DNA of 64,000 nt from an uncultured Opitutales bacterium (GTDB lineage Bacteria; Verrucomicrobiota; Verrucomicrobiia; Opitutales; Seribacteraceae): contig CAJQKB010000034.1 of assembly GCA_905478775.1 (NCBI GenBank), forward strand, positions 20,314-84,313, given 5' to 3'. The position numbers were made by a program, and so were the translations under genes. The notes beneath the pieces were generated by a model. The model did not search any database and was not told the DNA's origin. It saw only the letters and a list, made by a program, of their open reading frames with translations. The first letter of the stretch is position 1, and every line of letters starts with the position of its first letter. Below are positions 17,170 through 25,835 of this stretch, in pieces.

Positions 17170-18663
17170 ATGAAAGTAACTTTATTCCTCTCCCTAATAC
17201 TCTCTATTTTTACGGTAAACAAAATCTTAATATCCAAGGAGCTACCCTTTGGAGTCAGGCCCAATATCGTACTCATGATAACCGATGATCAAGGTTATGG
17301 ACCGATAGGAAAGCACGGCAATCCTTGGATCCAGACACCTAATCTTGATAAGCTACACGGGCAAAGCACCCGCTTTGAAAGGTTCTTGGTCAGTCCCACC
17401 TGCTCGCCCACCCGAGCCGCCCTTATGTCGGGCCGTCACCCCATGAAAAATGGAATTACTCACACCATTTTAGAAAGGGAAAGGATGGCATTAAGCACGG
17501 TGACCCTTCCTCAGGTGTTATCGAAGGCGGGCTATGTTTCTGGGATATTTGGCAAGTGGCATTTAGGGGACGAGGAGCCCTACCAACCACATAAGCGCGG
17601 GTTTGACGAAGCCTTTATCCATGGAGCAGGTGGAATTGGACAGAAATTTAATTGCTCATGTGCTGATGTTCCGGGTAATCAATATTTTAATCCAACCATT
17701 CGTCACAATGGTTCCTTTGTAAGGACTAAGGGCTATTGCACCGACTTATTTTTCACCGCTGGAATGGGATGGATGAAAAAAATGAAAGACCAAGGGAAAC
17801 CCTTTTTTGCCTATATCACGACGAATGCTCCGCATGGCCCTTTTATTGCTCCGCCCCAAAATGCAAAACGATTTACTGATCTTGGTTTCTCCGAAAGAGA
17901 TGCCGGATTCTATGGAATGATAGAAAACATCGATCAGAATATGGGGCGGCTTATGAGCAAGCTCGACGAATGGAACCTCGCCAAGGACACAATCCTTATT
18001 TTTATGTCTGATAATGGCTCAGTTGGCGGAATGGTACGAGAGGGCTCCAAGCTTGGTATGTCCAAGGACGGCAAGCCTATGGAAGGTTTCAATGCGGGGA
18101 TGAAGGGTGCAAAAAGTTCGGCTGATGAAGGTGGGGTTCGCGTGCCATTTTTTGTTCGTTGGCCAGGCAAATTCGCAGCCGACCAAGCGGTTGAAAGGAT
18201 TTCCGCTCATATTGATCTTTTACCCACACTTGCTGATATTGTGGGAATTGACCAGTTACCCAAGGGGCAAGTCGAGGGACGGAGCCTCCTGCCGCTAATC
18301 AAAAATCCACAAGCCAAGTGGAAGGACCGCTATCTTTTTACGCAGGGTGCCCGTTGGAAAACCGGTTCCGAACCGACTGATCATATGTGGAAGCGTTTTG
18401 CAGTTAGGAACGAGCGTTTTCGCCTAGTGGAGAACAAGCTCTACGATATGAAGAAAGATCCTTCGCAACTTTTGGATATTGCAGACAAAAATCCCAAAGT
18501 AGTTCAGTCGATGCGTTTAGCCTACGAAAAGTTTTGGAAGGAAACCCGCCCCCTTATGGTGAATGAGGAAGTTCCCATGTCTCCAACCCAGCCCTACCAT
18601 ATACTTCATGCCAAGCAGTTAGAGAATGGCGGTATTCCGGACTGGAACGCACCCCCACTTTAA
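17170..18663 (+). CDS. Secreted formylglycine-dependent sulfatase
   Basis: A 497-residue arylsulfatase-family enzyme. The ATG at 17170 opens directly on a signal peptide (MKVTLFLSLILSIFTV), while the frame extends to a TTG at 17125 that would spoil it. VRPNIVLMITDDQGYGPIGK gives the metal ligands, and SPTCSPTRAALMSGRHP holds the C-x-P-x-R formylglycine site. GIFGKWHLGD, APHGPF and LIFMSDNGS complete the active-site set. It is more similar in style to choline-/aryl-sulfatases of marine verrucomicrobia than to the 11340-12749 enzyme. It stands before the PSD1/DUF1501 pair, 97 bases upstream. Substrate unknown. Confidence 0.94.
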   Translation: MKVTLFLSLILSIFTVNKILISKELPFGVRPNIVLMITDDQGYGPIGKHGNPWIQTPNLDKLHGQSTRFERFLVSPTCSPTRAALMSGRHPMKNGITHTILERERMALSTVTLPQVLSKAGYVSGIFGKWHLGDEEPYQPHKRGFDEAFIHGAGGIGQKFNCSCADVPGNQYFNPTIRHNGSFVRTKGYCTDLFFTAGMGWMKKMKDQGKPFFAYITTNAPHGPFIAPPQNAKRFTDLGFSERDAGFYGMIENIDQNMGRLMSKLDEWNLAKDTILIFMSDNGSVGGMVREGSKLGMSKDGKPMEGFNAGMKGAKSSADEGGVRVPFFVRWPGKFAADQAVERISAHIDLLPTLADIVGIDQLPKGQVEGRSLLPLIKNPQAKWKDRYLFTQGARWKTGSEPTDHMWKRFAVRNERFRLVENKLYDMKKDPSQLLDIADKNPKVVQSMRLAYEKFWKETRPLMVNEEVPMSPTQPYHILHAKQLENGGIPDWNAPPL

Positions 18664-18760
18664 CTAAAAGAATCAAAGACCATTAAAAGAAAATTAGCTA
18701 AATCGTGGGTGTAAATTTGACTTAAATAGTTGTTTTTAATGGTTTAAGTATGACTTTGTC

Positions 18761-21613
18761 ATGAATGTAATTTTCCGAACATTTGTCCTCTTTTGGATAT
18801 TACAACTCGCCCATTTAAGTTTGGGGGTAGATGCCAAGAAAGTTGCGTTTTTTGAAAAGAAGATTCGACCCATTTTGGTAGAGAATTGTTACGAGTGTCA
18901 TTCGGAAAAAGCCAAAAAAGTGAAAGCAAATCTATATCTCGACACGCGGGCGGGTTGGATTCAAGGGGGAGACAGCGGAACGGTAATAGTACCCAAAAAA
19001 CTTGGTCAAAGTTTATTATTTAAGGCGATAAGTTACGAGAGTAACGACCTGCGAATGCCGCCAGATGGCAAGTTGTCTAAAGAAGCGATTAAGAATCTCC
19101 AAAAATGGATTTTGGAAGGAGCGATTGACCCTAGGGAAAATGAGATGGGAATGAAAAAAAAGCAAAACCCTATTTCCTTAAAGGAGCTAGCAGATGTACG
19201 GGACTATTGGGCTTTTAAACCGGTTCAATCTCAGCCATTTCCCAAAGTTAAGATGGCGGGATGGGCCGAAGATTCAATCGATTATTTTGTTTTGGCAAAT
19301 TTGGAGTCAAAAAAATTAACCCCCTCGCGGTATGCGGATAAATATACTTTATTAAGAAGGATTTATTTTGACCTCATCGGATTACCTCCAAGCCCAGATC
19401 AAATTAATGATTTTATTTCTGATCGCTCTCCGAATGCGTTTCCAAAAGTGGTTGATGAATTACTCGGCTCAGAAAGGTTTGGAGAAAGATGGGGTCGACA
19501 TTGGCTCGATGTTGCTCGTTATGCCGATACTATTGGTGGAGGCCGGAACAACCCTTTTCCTAATGCCAGCCGTTATCGAGATTATGTGGTATACAGTTTT
19601 AATAAGGACAAACCCTTTGATCGCTTTGTTATCGAGCAAATTGCGGGCGATCTGATGCCTTCAAAATCTAAATTGGAATATAATGAATATCTTACAGGCA
19701 CGGGATTTTTGGCTCTCGGTCCGCATAATTATGAATTACAGGACAAGGAACTCTTACGCATGGAAGTGGTCGACGAGCAACTAAGCGCGGTGGGTCGGGC
19801 GTTCATGGGCATTACTATGGGTTGTGCCCGCTGTCATGACCATCCCTTTGACCCGATTCCAACAAAAGAATACTATTCTATGGCGGGTATTTTTCGGAGC
19901 ACTAATAGCTTGGTTCCAGGAAATGTAGCTAGTTTTCATGAAAGAGTATTGCAGGATGACTTTGGCACCCAACGAAAAGAACACGCGAGAGTCTTGACTT
20001 CTCTTGAGGAGAGATTGAAGGAAGCCATTTTAGCAGTTAGGTTATTAGGTGGTAAAAAGATAAGTTTGATTAGACAAAAAAGGAATTTAGACCCACTTTA
20101 CTTAGACGGAATTGTTGTGGATGATTCAGATGCCAAATTGATCGGTAAATGGATTTCCTCGACTCACACAAATGGCTTTGTGGGAAAGCGATATTTGCAT
20201 GATGACAATAAAGGTAAGGGTACTAAATCGATTACTTTTTCGGCAAATATTCCACGCAAGGGAGAATATGATGTTCAAGTTTCTTACACCGTTGGTTTAA
20301 ATCGATCAAACAGAACTCCGGTGACCATTATGCATGCGGATGGCGAACATAAAGTCCTACTTGATCAAACAAAAGCCCCTCAAATACTGGGAGCGTTTAA
20401 GTCGGTTGGAAGATTTAATTTCGACAGGAGAGTAATGGAGGTCGTTCAGATTACAACAGAAGGAACGAGGAAGGTTGTGATCGCGGATGCGATCCGCTTG
20501 GTTCCGGTAATGAAAGTGCCTTCTCTCGACAAAACGGCGAAAAAAAGTACTGCTGATTCTAAAAAAAATAACATGCTTAAAGTTCAGATTAAGAATGCAG
20601 AAATACGAGTCGAGGAGCTGAAAAATTTAATCGTTGAGCACAATAAGAAGGCTCCGCCTAAAGCTGAAAAGGCATTGTCAGTTCGAGAGCAGAAGGCAGT
20701 TGGTGATTGGCATGTTCATCTTCGTGGAGGAATCCGTAATTTGGGACCGCTTGTTCCGCGGGGATTTTTGGTAGTCGCAACCCCGCGGCATACATCTCCA
20801 TTTCCCCAGATACCTGAAGGATCAAGCGGTCGCCTAGAACTTGCCCATTGGGTATCCTCTCCTCAAAACCCCCTTACTGCTCGAGTATTTGTCAATCGGG
20901 CTTGGCATCATCTTTTTGGTCGTGGAATCGTATCGAGTACAGATAATTTCGGGAAAATGGGAAGTCGACCTACCCATCCAGAACTTCTCGATGACCTAGC
21001 ACAATTTTTCATTGATAATAAATGGTCTATCAAGACACTTATCCGCAAAATTGTACTTTCGACAACATACCAAATGTCTTCCAACGCAAATGAAAAAGCA
21101 TTAAAGGAGGATCCGGAGAATCAATTATTTTCTAGACAGAATAGACGAAGACTGGATGCGGAGGCAATTCGAGACGCCATGCTATTGGCAAGTGGGCAGA
21201 TTACATTTGAAAACTCGAAGGCAAATCAAAATCGTTCATTGTTTCAAAAGATTGACCGGAACAAAATTCCAGAAATTTTTACTGTCTTTGATTATCCCAA
21301 TCCAGGATTGGTTTCAGGGAATCGTAACACTAGCACTGTTCCTACCCAAGCTTTGTTTATGATGAATAGTGATTTTGTAATGAGGCAAGCTGTGCTTACC
21401 GCTCAAAATATCTTCGGTCGAGAAAGTGTAGATGTCGAACTCAAGATTAAATTGGTTTTCCTGAGCTGTCTTGGGCGTGAGCCGAATTACGACGAAAAGA
21501 AACTGGTTTATAGTTACTTAGATCAAAGCTTGGACGGAGAAACTGGCTCTAAAGCAATGGAAGGCCTTGTGCATTCTCTTTTTGCATGTTTAGATTTTCG
21601 ATATTTGAATTAA
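18761..21613 (+). CDS. PSCyt1-PSCyt2-PSD1 domain protein (planctomycete-type cytochrome c)
   Basis: A 950-residue exported protein with a signal peptide (to about residue 24). The PSCyt1 heme-binding domain has NCYECHSEKA (CxxCH) and LRMPPDGKLS. A PSCyt2/DUF1549 domain follows (about 145-350), with YFDLIGLPPSP, ERWGRHWLDVARYADT and CARCHDHPFDPI, a second CxxCH motif. A carbohydrate-binding-like insert (about 450-580) and a short coiled coil come next. The C-terminal PSD1/DUF1553 domain has NRAWHHLFGRGIV and PTQALFMMNS. This family is always paired with DUF1501, here 7 bases downstream. Its chemistry is not established; a role in periplasmic oxidation of sulfated sugars is inferred from neighbouring sulfatases. 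Confidence 0.94.
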   Translation: MNVIFRTFVLFWILQLAHLSLGVDAKKVAFFEKKIRPILVENCYECHSEKAKKVKANLYLDTRAGWIQGGDSGTVIVPKKLGQSLLFKAISYESNDLRMPPDGKLSKEAIKNLQKWILEGAIDPRENEMGMKKKQNPISLKELADVRDYWAFKPVQSQPFPKVKMAGWAEDSIDYFVLANLESKKLTPSRYADKYTLLRRIYFDLIGLPPSPDQINDFISDRSPNAFPKVVDELLGSERFGERWGRHWLDVARYADTIGGGRNNPFPNASRYRDYVVYSFNKDKPFDRFVIEQIAGDLMPSKSKLEYNEYLTGTGFLALGPHNYELQDKELLRMEVVDEQLSAVGRAFMGITMGCARCHDHPFDPIPTKEYYSMAGIFRSTNSLVPGNVASFHERVLQDDFGTQRKEHARVLTSLEERLKEAILAVRLLGGKKISLIRQKRNLDPLYLDGIVVDDSDAKLIGKWISSTHTNGFVGKRYLHDDNKGKGTKSITFSANIPRKGEYDVQVSYTVGLNRSNRTPVTIMHADGEHKVLLDQTKAPQILGAFKSVGRFNFDRRVMEVVQITTEGTRKVVIADAIRLVPVMKVPSLDKTAKKSTADSKKNNMLKVQIKNAEIRVEELKNLIVEHNKKAPPKAEKALSVREQKAVGDWHVHLRGGIRNLGPLVPRGFLVVATPRHTSPFPQIPEGSSGRLELAHWVSSPQNPLTARVFVNRAWHHLFGRGIVSSTDNFGKMGSRPTHPELLDDLAQFFIDNKWSIKTLIRKIVLSTTYQMSSNANEKALKEDPENQLFSRQNRRRLDAEAIRDAMLLASGQITFENSKANQNRSLFQKIDRNKIPEIFTVFDYPNPGLVSGNRNTSTVPTQALFMMNSDFVMRQAVLTAQNIFGRESVDVELKIKLVFLSCLGREPNYDEKKLVYSYLDQSLDGETGSKAMEGLVHSLFACLDFRYLN

Positions 21614-21620
21614 GAAAGTA

Positions 21621-23036
21621 ATGACTAGGCGTTTTCAAAAATTAACCCGAAGAAGTTTACTTCAAACAGTAGCTTGTGGGTTTGGTTCTATTGCCTTAGC
21701 CGGATTAGAAAATGCAAATGCTCAACCCTCAAGCTCCCTTCTTGCGAAGCCTCCCCGTTTTCCGCAACGAGCTAAACGGATTATCTTTATTTTTATGGCT
21801 GGTGGCCCGAGTCATGTGGATACATTTGATTACAAGCCTGAACTTTTTACGAAGGACGGAAAGGAGATCGATTTTGTAGGGGTTCGCACAAATACATTTG
21901 GTAAAGCGAGCAAACGCAATTTGATGAAACCTCTTTGGGATTTTAAGCAACATGGACAGTGCGGAAAGCATATTTCCTCTCTATTTCCCAATATTGCGAG
22001 CCATGTCGATGAACTGGCTTTTATTCACTCCATGCATACCGAGGGAGTGGCTCACGGTCCCTCAACTCTTTTCATGCATACTGGAGCAACTAACTTGGTT
22101 CGTCCATCCATGGGGAGCTGGATATCGTATGGACTAGGATCGGAGAATCATAATTTGCCCGCTTTCGTAACTATTTCTCCATCTACAAGCAAGGGCGGTC
22201 CGAGAAATTATGGGAATGCCTTTTTGCCATCTATTCACCAGGGAACCGCCCTTGGAAGAGCTGGGAATGTGAATGGAGCCAAGATTCGAAATGTAGAAAA
22301 TGCCATGCTCGGTGATTCTCAGAGAAAAAGTCGCTTTGACCTCTTGCAGAATTTAAATACGGTTCAGTCGAATCGTTATTCGCATGATGATGAGTTGGAG
22401 GCGACTATTGAAAATTACGAATTGGCTTGGCGTATGCAGATGGAAGCGCCGGAATTAACGGATCTCTCCAAAGAAACCAAGTCGACCAAAAGTATTTATG
22501 GGATCGACGAGAAAGATACCGATGATTTTGGAAAGCAATGCTTACTGGCAAGAAGAATGGTAGAGCGAGGTGTTAGGTTCGTAAGTGTTAATTATTCGGA
22601 TGAATCCGCTAATCCGAGGTGGGATCAACACAGCAACATGCCGAATCATGCCAACCATGCCAGAGCAACCGACAAGCCGGTTGCTGGATTATTACAGGAC
22701 CTAAAAGCGAGGGGCTTATTGGAAGATACCTTAGTATGGTGGGGCGGGGAATTCGGAAGAACCCCTTTTTCTCAGGGAAAAGATGGGCGTGATCATAATC
22801 CACGGGGCTTTACAGTATTTTTAGCCGGTGGTGGAATTAAGCCAGGTATTTCTTATGGTTCGACAGATGAAATTGGAGGCACTGCTGTTGATAACCGTGT
22901 CCATATGCATGATCTGCATGCCACCATTCTACACGCAATGGGCCTGAATCATGAAAAATTGACTTACAGATCTGCAGGGAGAGATTTCCGACTGACCGAT
23001 GTACATGGAAGTGTGGTAGAGGATTTGTTTTCTTGA
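21621..23036 (+). CDS. DUF1501 family protein, Tat-exported
   Basis: A 471-residue protein with a twin-arginine-type leader (TRRSLLQTVACGFGSIALAG). DUF1501 hallmarks are RIIFIFMAGGPSHVDTFDYK, VDELAFIHSMHTEGVAHGP, LVWWGGEFGRTPFSQGKDGR and HDLHATILHAMG. The fold is related to alkaline phosphatase and sulfatase hydrolases, and the conserved Asp/His residues may bind metal. The activity is unknown. The gene starts 7 bases after its PSD1 partner and closes the operon. Confidence 0.95.
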   Translation: MTRRFQKLTRRSLLQTVACGFGSIALAGLENANAQPSSSLLAKPPRFPQRAKRIIFIFMAGGPSHVDTFDYKPELFTKDGKEIDFVGVRTNTFGKASKRNLMKPLWDFKQHGQCGKHISSLFPNIASHVDELAFIHSMHTEGVAHGPSTLFMHTGATNLVRPSMGSWISYGLGSENHNLPAFVTISPSTSKGGPRNYGNAFLPSIHQGTALGRAGNVNGAKIRNVENAMLGDSQRKSRFDLLQNLNTVQSNRYSHDDELEATIENYELAWRMQMEAPELTDLSKETKSTKSIYGIDEKDTDDFGKQCLLARRMVERGVRFVSVNYSDESANPRWDQHSNMPNHANHARATDKPVAGLLQDLKARGLLEDTLVWWGGEFGRTPFSQGKDGRDHNPRGFTVFLAGGGIKPGISYGSTDEIGGTAVDNRVHMHDLHATILHAMGLNHEKLTYRSAGRDFRLTDVHGSVVEDLFS

Positions 23037-23221
23037 GGTCTTATCCTTTAAACTTAGGATATCGAATTCAAAAAAGGCTAAAAGTATTCAATCTACAATG
23101 TAGTACGTTGTTGTTAAATTTAATTCAGGATCTTCATTCTGATAGTAAAGAGCTTGCAAGATTTGCTGACAGCTGTTATTTCTGATCGCTTTCTCTAATT
23201 TTTGTACCCCCCCAATTTATT

Positions 23222-23881
23222 ATGTCAGAATTAAGTGATTTAACTATCAAGGTAGCGCCACGCGAACAAACTGGCCGCCAGGCTTGTAATAGACTCCGTG
23301 CATCCGGAAGGATACCTGCTGTTTTTTACGGCAAACAAATTAACAAGTCATATTCAATTGAAGATCGAGCAATGCGCATTCTTTTGCGAAAAGCTTCAGG
23401 ATCATCGTCTTTGTTCCGTCTGCTTGGAGATAAAGGGGAAGATGAGCTTGTTTTGATTAAAGACATGCAAATGGATTCTATCAAAGATACAATAACTCAC
23501 ATTGATTTTATTCAGGTTAATCGTGGTGAAGATCTTCAAACTAAAGTCCCTCTTACTCTTCTTGGAGAAGCGGAGGGAGTCAAGACACAGGGTGGAATTT
23601 TAGAGGCACTGGTTAATGAAGTGGAAATTCGTTGCCGACCTAGTAATTTACCTTCTCAAATTGAACTTGATATATCAAAATTAGAACTTGGAGAAAATTT
23701 ACAGGTTAAAGATTTGCCGGTAATTGAAGGAGTCGCTTATGTTGCAGAATTGGATGGAATGCTTGTTTCATGCGTAGGTAGTGCGGGCGGTCGTTCATCG
23801 GCAGAAGATAGTGAGGACGGGGAGCCGGAGGAAGTTGCTACAGATCAAGAATCTACCGAAGAGACAAAATCATCTGACTAA
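23222..23881 (+). CDS. rplY: 50S ribosomal protein L25 (Ctc form)
   Basis: A 219-residue two-domain L25 that binds 5S rRNA. The N-terminal domain shows CNRLRASGRIPAVFYGK and LIKDMQMDSIKDTITHIDF. The C-terminal TL5/Ctc domain shows VPLTLLGEAEGVKTQGGILE and the closing VAYVAELDGMLVSCVG. The last 35 residues are acidic (EDSEDGEPEEVATDQE), as in many Ctc proteins. It opens a long plus-strand run and is followed by pth, its usual neighbour. Confidence 0.96.
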   Translation: MSELSDLTIKVAPREQTGRQACNRLRASGRIPAVFYGKQINKSYSIEDRAMRILLRKASGSSSLFRLLGDKGEDELVLIKDMQMDSIKDTITHIDFIQVNRGEDLQTKVPLTLLGEAEGVKTQGGILEALVNEVEIRCRPSNLPSQIELDISKLELGENLQVKDLPVIEGVAYVAELDGMLVSCVGSAGGRSSAEDSEDGEPEEVATDQESTEETKSSD

Positions 23882-23927
23882 TCCGGAATTTTTTATAATC
23901 TTAAAACCTTTCGATTGTAAATGACTC

Positions 23928-24521
23928 GTGGCAAATTTCGCAATAATTGGACTTGGAAATCCTGGAGATATTTATCAAAGCACTAGGCACAATTTAGGCT
24001 TTTGGTTACTTGATAAAATTGCAGAAAAAGAAAATGTCCGGTTTAATAATAGTAAAGAATTTCATGCCGATCATTTAATTATGAAACGCAAGGAAAAAAA
24101 AGTTCTTTTAGTGAAACCCAAAACTTTTATGAATGAGAGTGGGCGCTATCTTTCGAGTATCCTGAATTATTTTCGATGCTCCCCTGAGAATGTTATAGTG
24201 CTTCACGATGAATTAACTTTGCCATTTGGCGAAATAAAAATTTCCAAAAATAGAGGAGCCGGCGGTCACAACGGGGTTAGTAGTGTAATTTCATCACTTG
24301 GTAATTCCTTTGTGAGATTTAGACTTGGAATCGGCAACAAGCCTTTCCCTCAAATGAAACTTTCTGATTTCGTTCTTTCCAAACTTTCTGCTGAGGAATG
24401 TTTATTTTTAGAAAATAAAAAAGATAATTTTTATGACGCTCTATTTGGGATTTTAGATAACGGAATAGATGCCACAATGAATTTAATTAACCAAACAAAA
24501 CGATCCCAATCAACCTCATGA
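23928..24521 (+). CDS. pth: Peptidyl-tRNA hydrolase
   Basis: A 197-residue enzyme that releases stalled peptides from tRNA. It begins with GTG at 23928, giving MANFAIIGLGNPGDIYQSTR and the RHNLGFWLLD motif with the catalytic histidine. KPKTFMNESGRYL, VLHDELTLPFGEIK and RGAGGHNGV are all diagnostic. Its TGA overlaps the ATG of rpsF by 4 bases (ATGA), so translation is coupled. Confidence 0.96.
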   Translation: MANFAIIGLGNPGDIYQSTRHNLGFWLLDKIAEKENVRFNNSKEFHADHLIMKRKEKKVLLVKPKTFMNESGRYLSSILNYFRCSPENVIVLHDELTLPFGEIKISKNRGAGGHNGVSSVISSLGNSFVRFRLGIGNKPFPQMKLSDFVLSKLSAEECLFLENKKDNFYDALFGILDNGIDATMNLINQTKRSQSTS

Positions 24522-24808
24522 ACAAGAGAAACTACTTAGCAACTATTGTATACAATGCCCGCGGGGCAGATGGATCTTCTGACGAAATGATTCCAAAATT
24601 AAGTGAAATCATCCGCCAATCAGAAGGAGAAGTCACAAAAGTAGAAAACCAAGGTAATCACGATTTTATCTACCCACAAAGCAAGGAAGTGACCTCTGGA
24701 ACTTACCTCCAATTCGAAATCGAGGCTGATGCAGAAATGCCTCTCCGCTTGAAAGAAAAATTAAAGCTAGAAAAAAAAGTTGATCGCGTTCTAATTGAGC
24801 GCAAGTAA
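24518..24808 (+). CDS. rpsF: 30S ribosomal protein S6
   Basis: A 96-residue small-subunit protein. The order of strands and helices fits S6 (NYLATIVYNARG, then a central GTYLQFEIEADAEMPLRLKE and LEKKVDRVLIERK). Sequence similarity is weak outside this pattern, but its place between pth and ssb is typical. In most bacteria S18 follows ssb as its binding partner; here it does not. Confidence 0.82.
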   Translation: MNKRNYLATIVYNARGADGSSDEMIPKLSEIIRQSEGEVTKVENQGNHDFIYPQSKEVTSGTYLQFEIEADAEMPLRLKEKLKLEKKVDRVLIERK

Positions 24809-24844
24809 AGTAAGTTAAATCTTCTTTACTACTTTAAATTTATT

Positions 24845-25306
24845 ATGGCATCGTTAAACAAAGTTCTACTCATAGGAAATCTTACCCGTGACCCTGATGT
24901 AAGAATGATGACTAATGGTCGCCCAGTTTGCAATTTCGGGCTTGCCTTAAATCGCTCCTACAAGGACGCAGAGGGCAATCGTAAGGATGAGACTACTTTT
25001 GTTGATGTTGAGTCCTTTGGCCCTAGGGCAGAAGCAGTCGGTCGGTTTTTCACTAAGGGTCGGGCAATTTTTATCGAAGGGAGACTTAAGTTAGATCAAT
25101 GGGAGTCTAAGGAGGGTGAAAAGAGAAGCGCACTTAAGGTGGTTTTAGATAGTTTCGAGTTTGTTGATTCCAAGCAAGAGGGTGGTTCTACTGCACCTAG
25201 AAGTGGGGAGCAGACAGCACCACCTCAGGCAAATGAAGCCCGACCAAAACCTTCCCCCGAACCGGCTCCAGAAAGCAACGACTTAGATGACGATGTACCT
25301 TTTTAA
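24845..25306 (+). CDS. ssb: Single-stranded DNA-binding protein
   Basis: A 153-residue SSB. The OB-fold covers residues 1-105 (LNKVLLIGNLTRDPDVRMM, VCNFGLALNRSYKD, FVDVESFGPRAEAVGRFFTK, IFIEGRLKLDQWE). A Pro/Glu-rich linker leads to the acidic tip DLDDDVPF, which recruits replication and repair partners. It lies in the usual S6-SSB-L9-DnaB order. Confidence 0.97.
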   Translation: MASLNKVLLIGNLTRDPDVRMMTNGRPVCNFGLALNRSYKDAEGNRKDETTFVDVESFGPRAEAVGRFFTKGRAIFIEGRLKLDQWESKEGEKRSALKVVLDSFEFVDSKQEGGSTAPRSGEQTAPPQANEARPKPSPEPAPESNDLDDDVPF

Positions 25307-25326
25307 TCACTGACAAATTTATAATT

Positions 25327-25800
25327 ATGGCCACCACAGAAATACTACTCGTAGAACACATAAACAATCTTGGATCCGAAGGAGATGTTGTAAAGGTCCG
25401 ACCTGGATTTGCACGAAATTATCTTTTGCCCCAGAAAAAAGCAGTTCCATTAAATCACGCAAATAAAAAACGTTTAGATTCATTAAAGGTTGCCCGTGCT
25501 GCCAGAGAGACTGACGAACTTCAGAAATCACAAGAGATTGCCACCAAGTTAAAGGATACAAAAATCGCCGTGGCGGTGAAGACGGGTGCGGGAGGAAAAC
25601 TCTTTGGATCTGTGACTGTTCACCATATTCTTGAAAAGTTGAGTGAAAAAGGATTTACTTTCGATAAGAAACACATCACTTCATTTTCTCCGATCAAGGC
25701 ATTGGGAATTAGTAAGATTTCGATTTCACTACACAAAGAAGTGGAAGCCGAAGTTGAAGTTGAAGTTGTATCTGAGAATCCAATTGAAGAGAGCGAGTAA
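25327..25800 (+). CDS. rplI: 50S ribosomal protein L9
   Basis: A 157-residue protein. The N-terminal rRNA-binding domain has the L9 signature (VEHINNLGSEGDVVKVRPGF, ARNYLLPQKKAV). A long helix follows, then the C-terminal domain GAGGKLFGSVTVHHI. The end is a repetitive acidic run (EVEAEVEVEVV). It starts 20 bases after ssb, leaving no room for the S18 gene usually found there. Confidence 0.97.
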   Translation: MATTEILLVEHINNLGSEGDVVKVRPGFARNYLLPQKKAVPLNHANKKRLDSLKVARAARETDELQKSQEIATKLKDTKIAVAVKTGAGGKLFGSVTVHHILEKLSEKGFTFDKKHITSFSPIKALGISKISISLHKEVEAEVEVEVVSENPIEESE

Positions 25801-25835
25801 CTCTTACCTATTCGCTAATTAGCAGGATTATTTGA

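Noticed and set aside
23042..23061. 6-bp inverted repeat after the DUF1501 gene as terminator
   Set aside because: The stem is short with an 8-base loop and no T tract follows.
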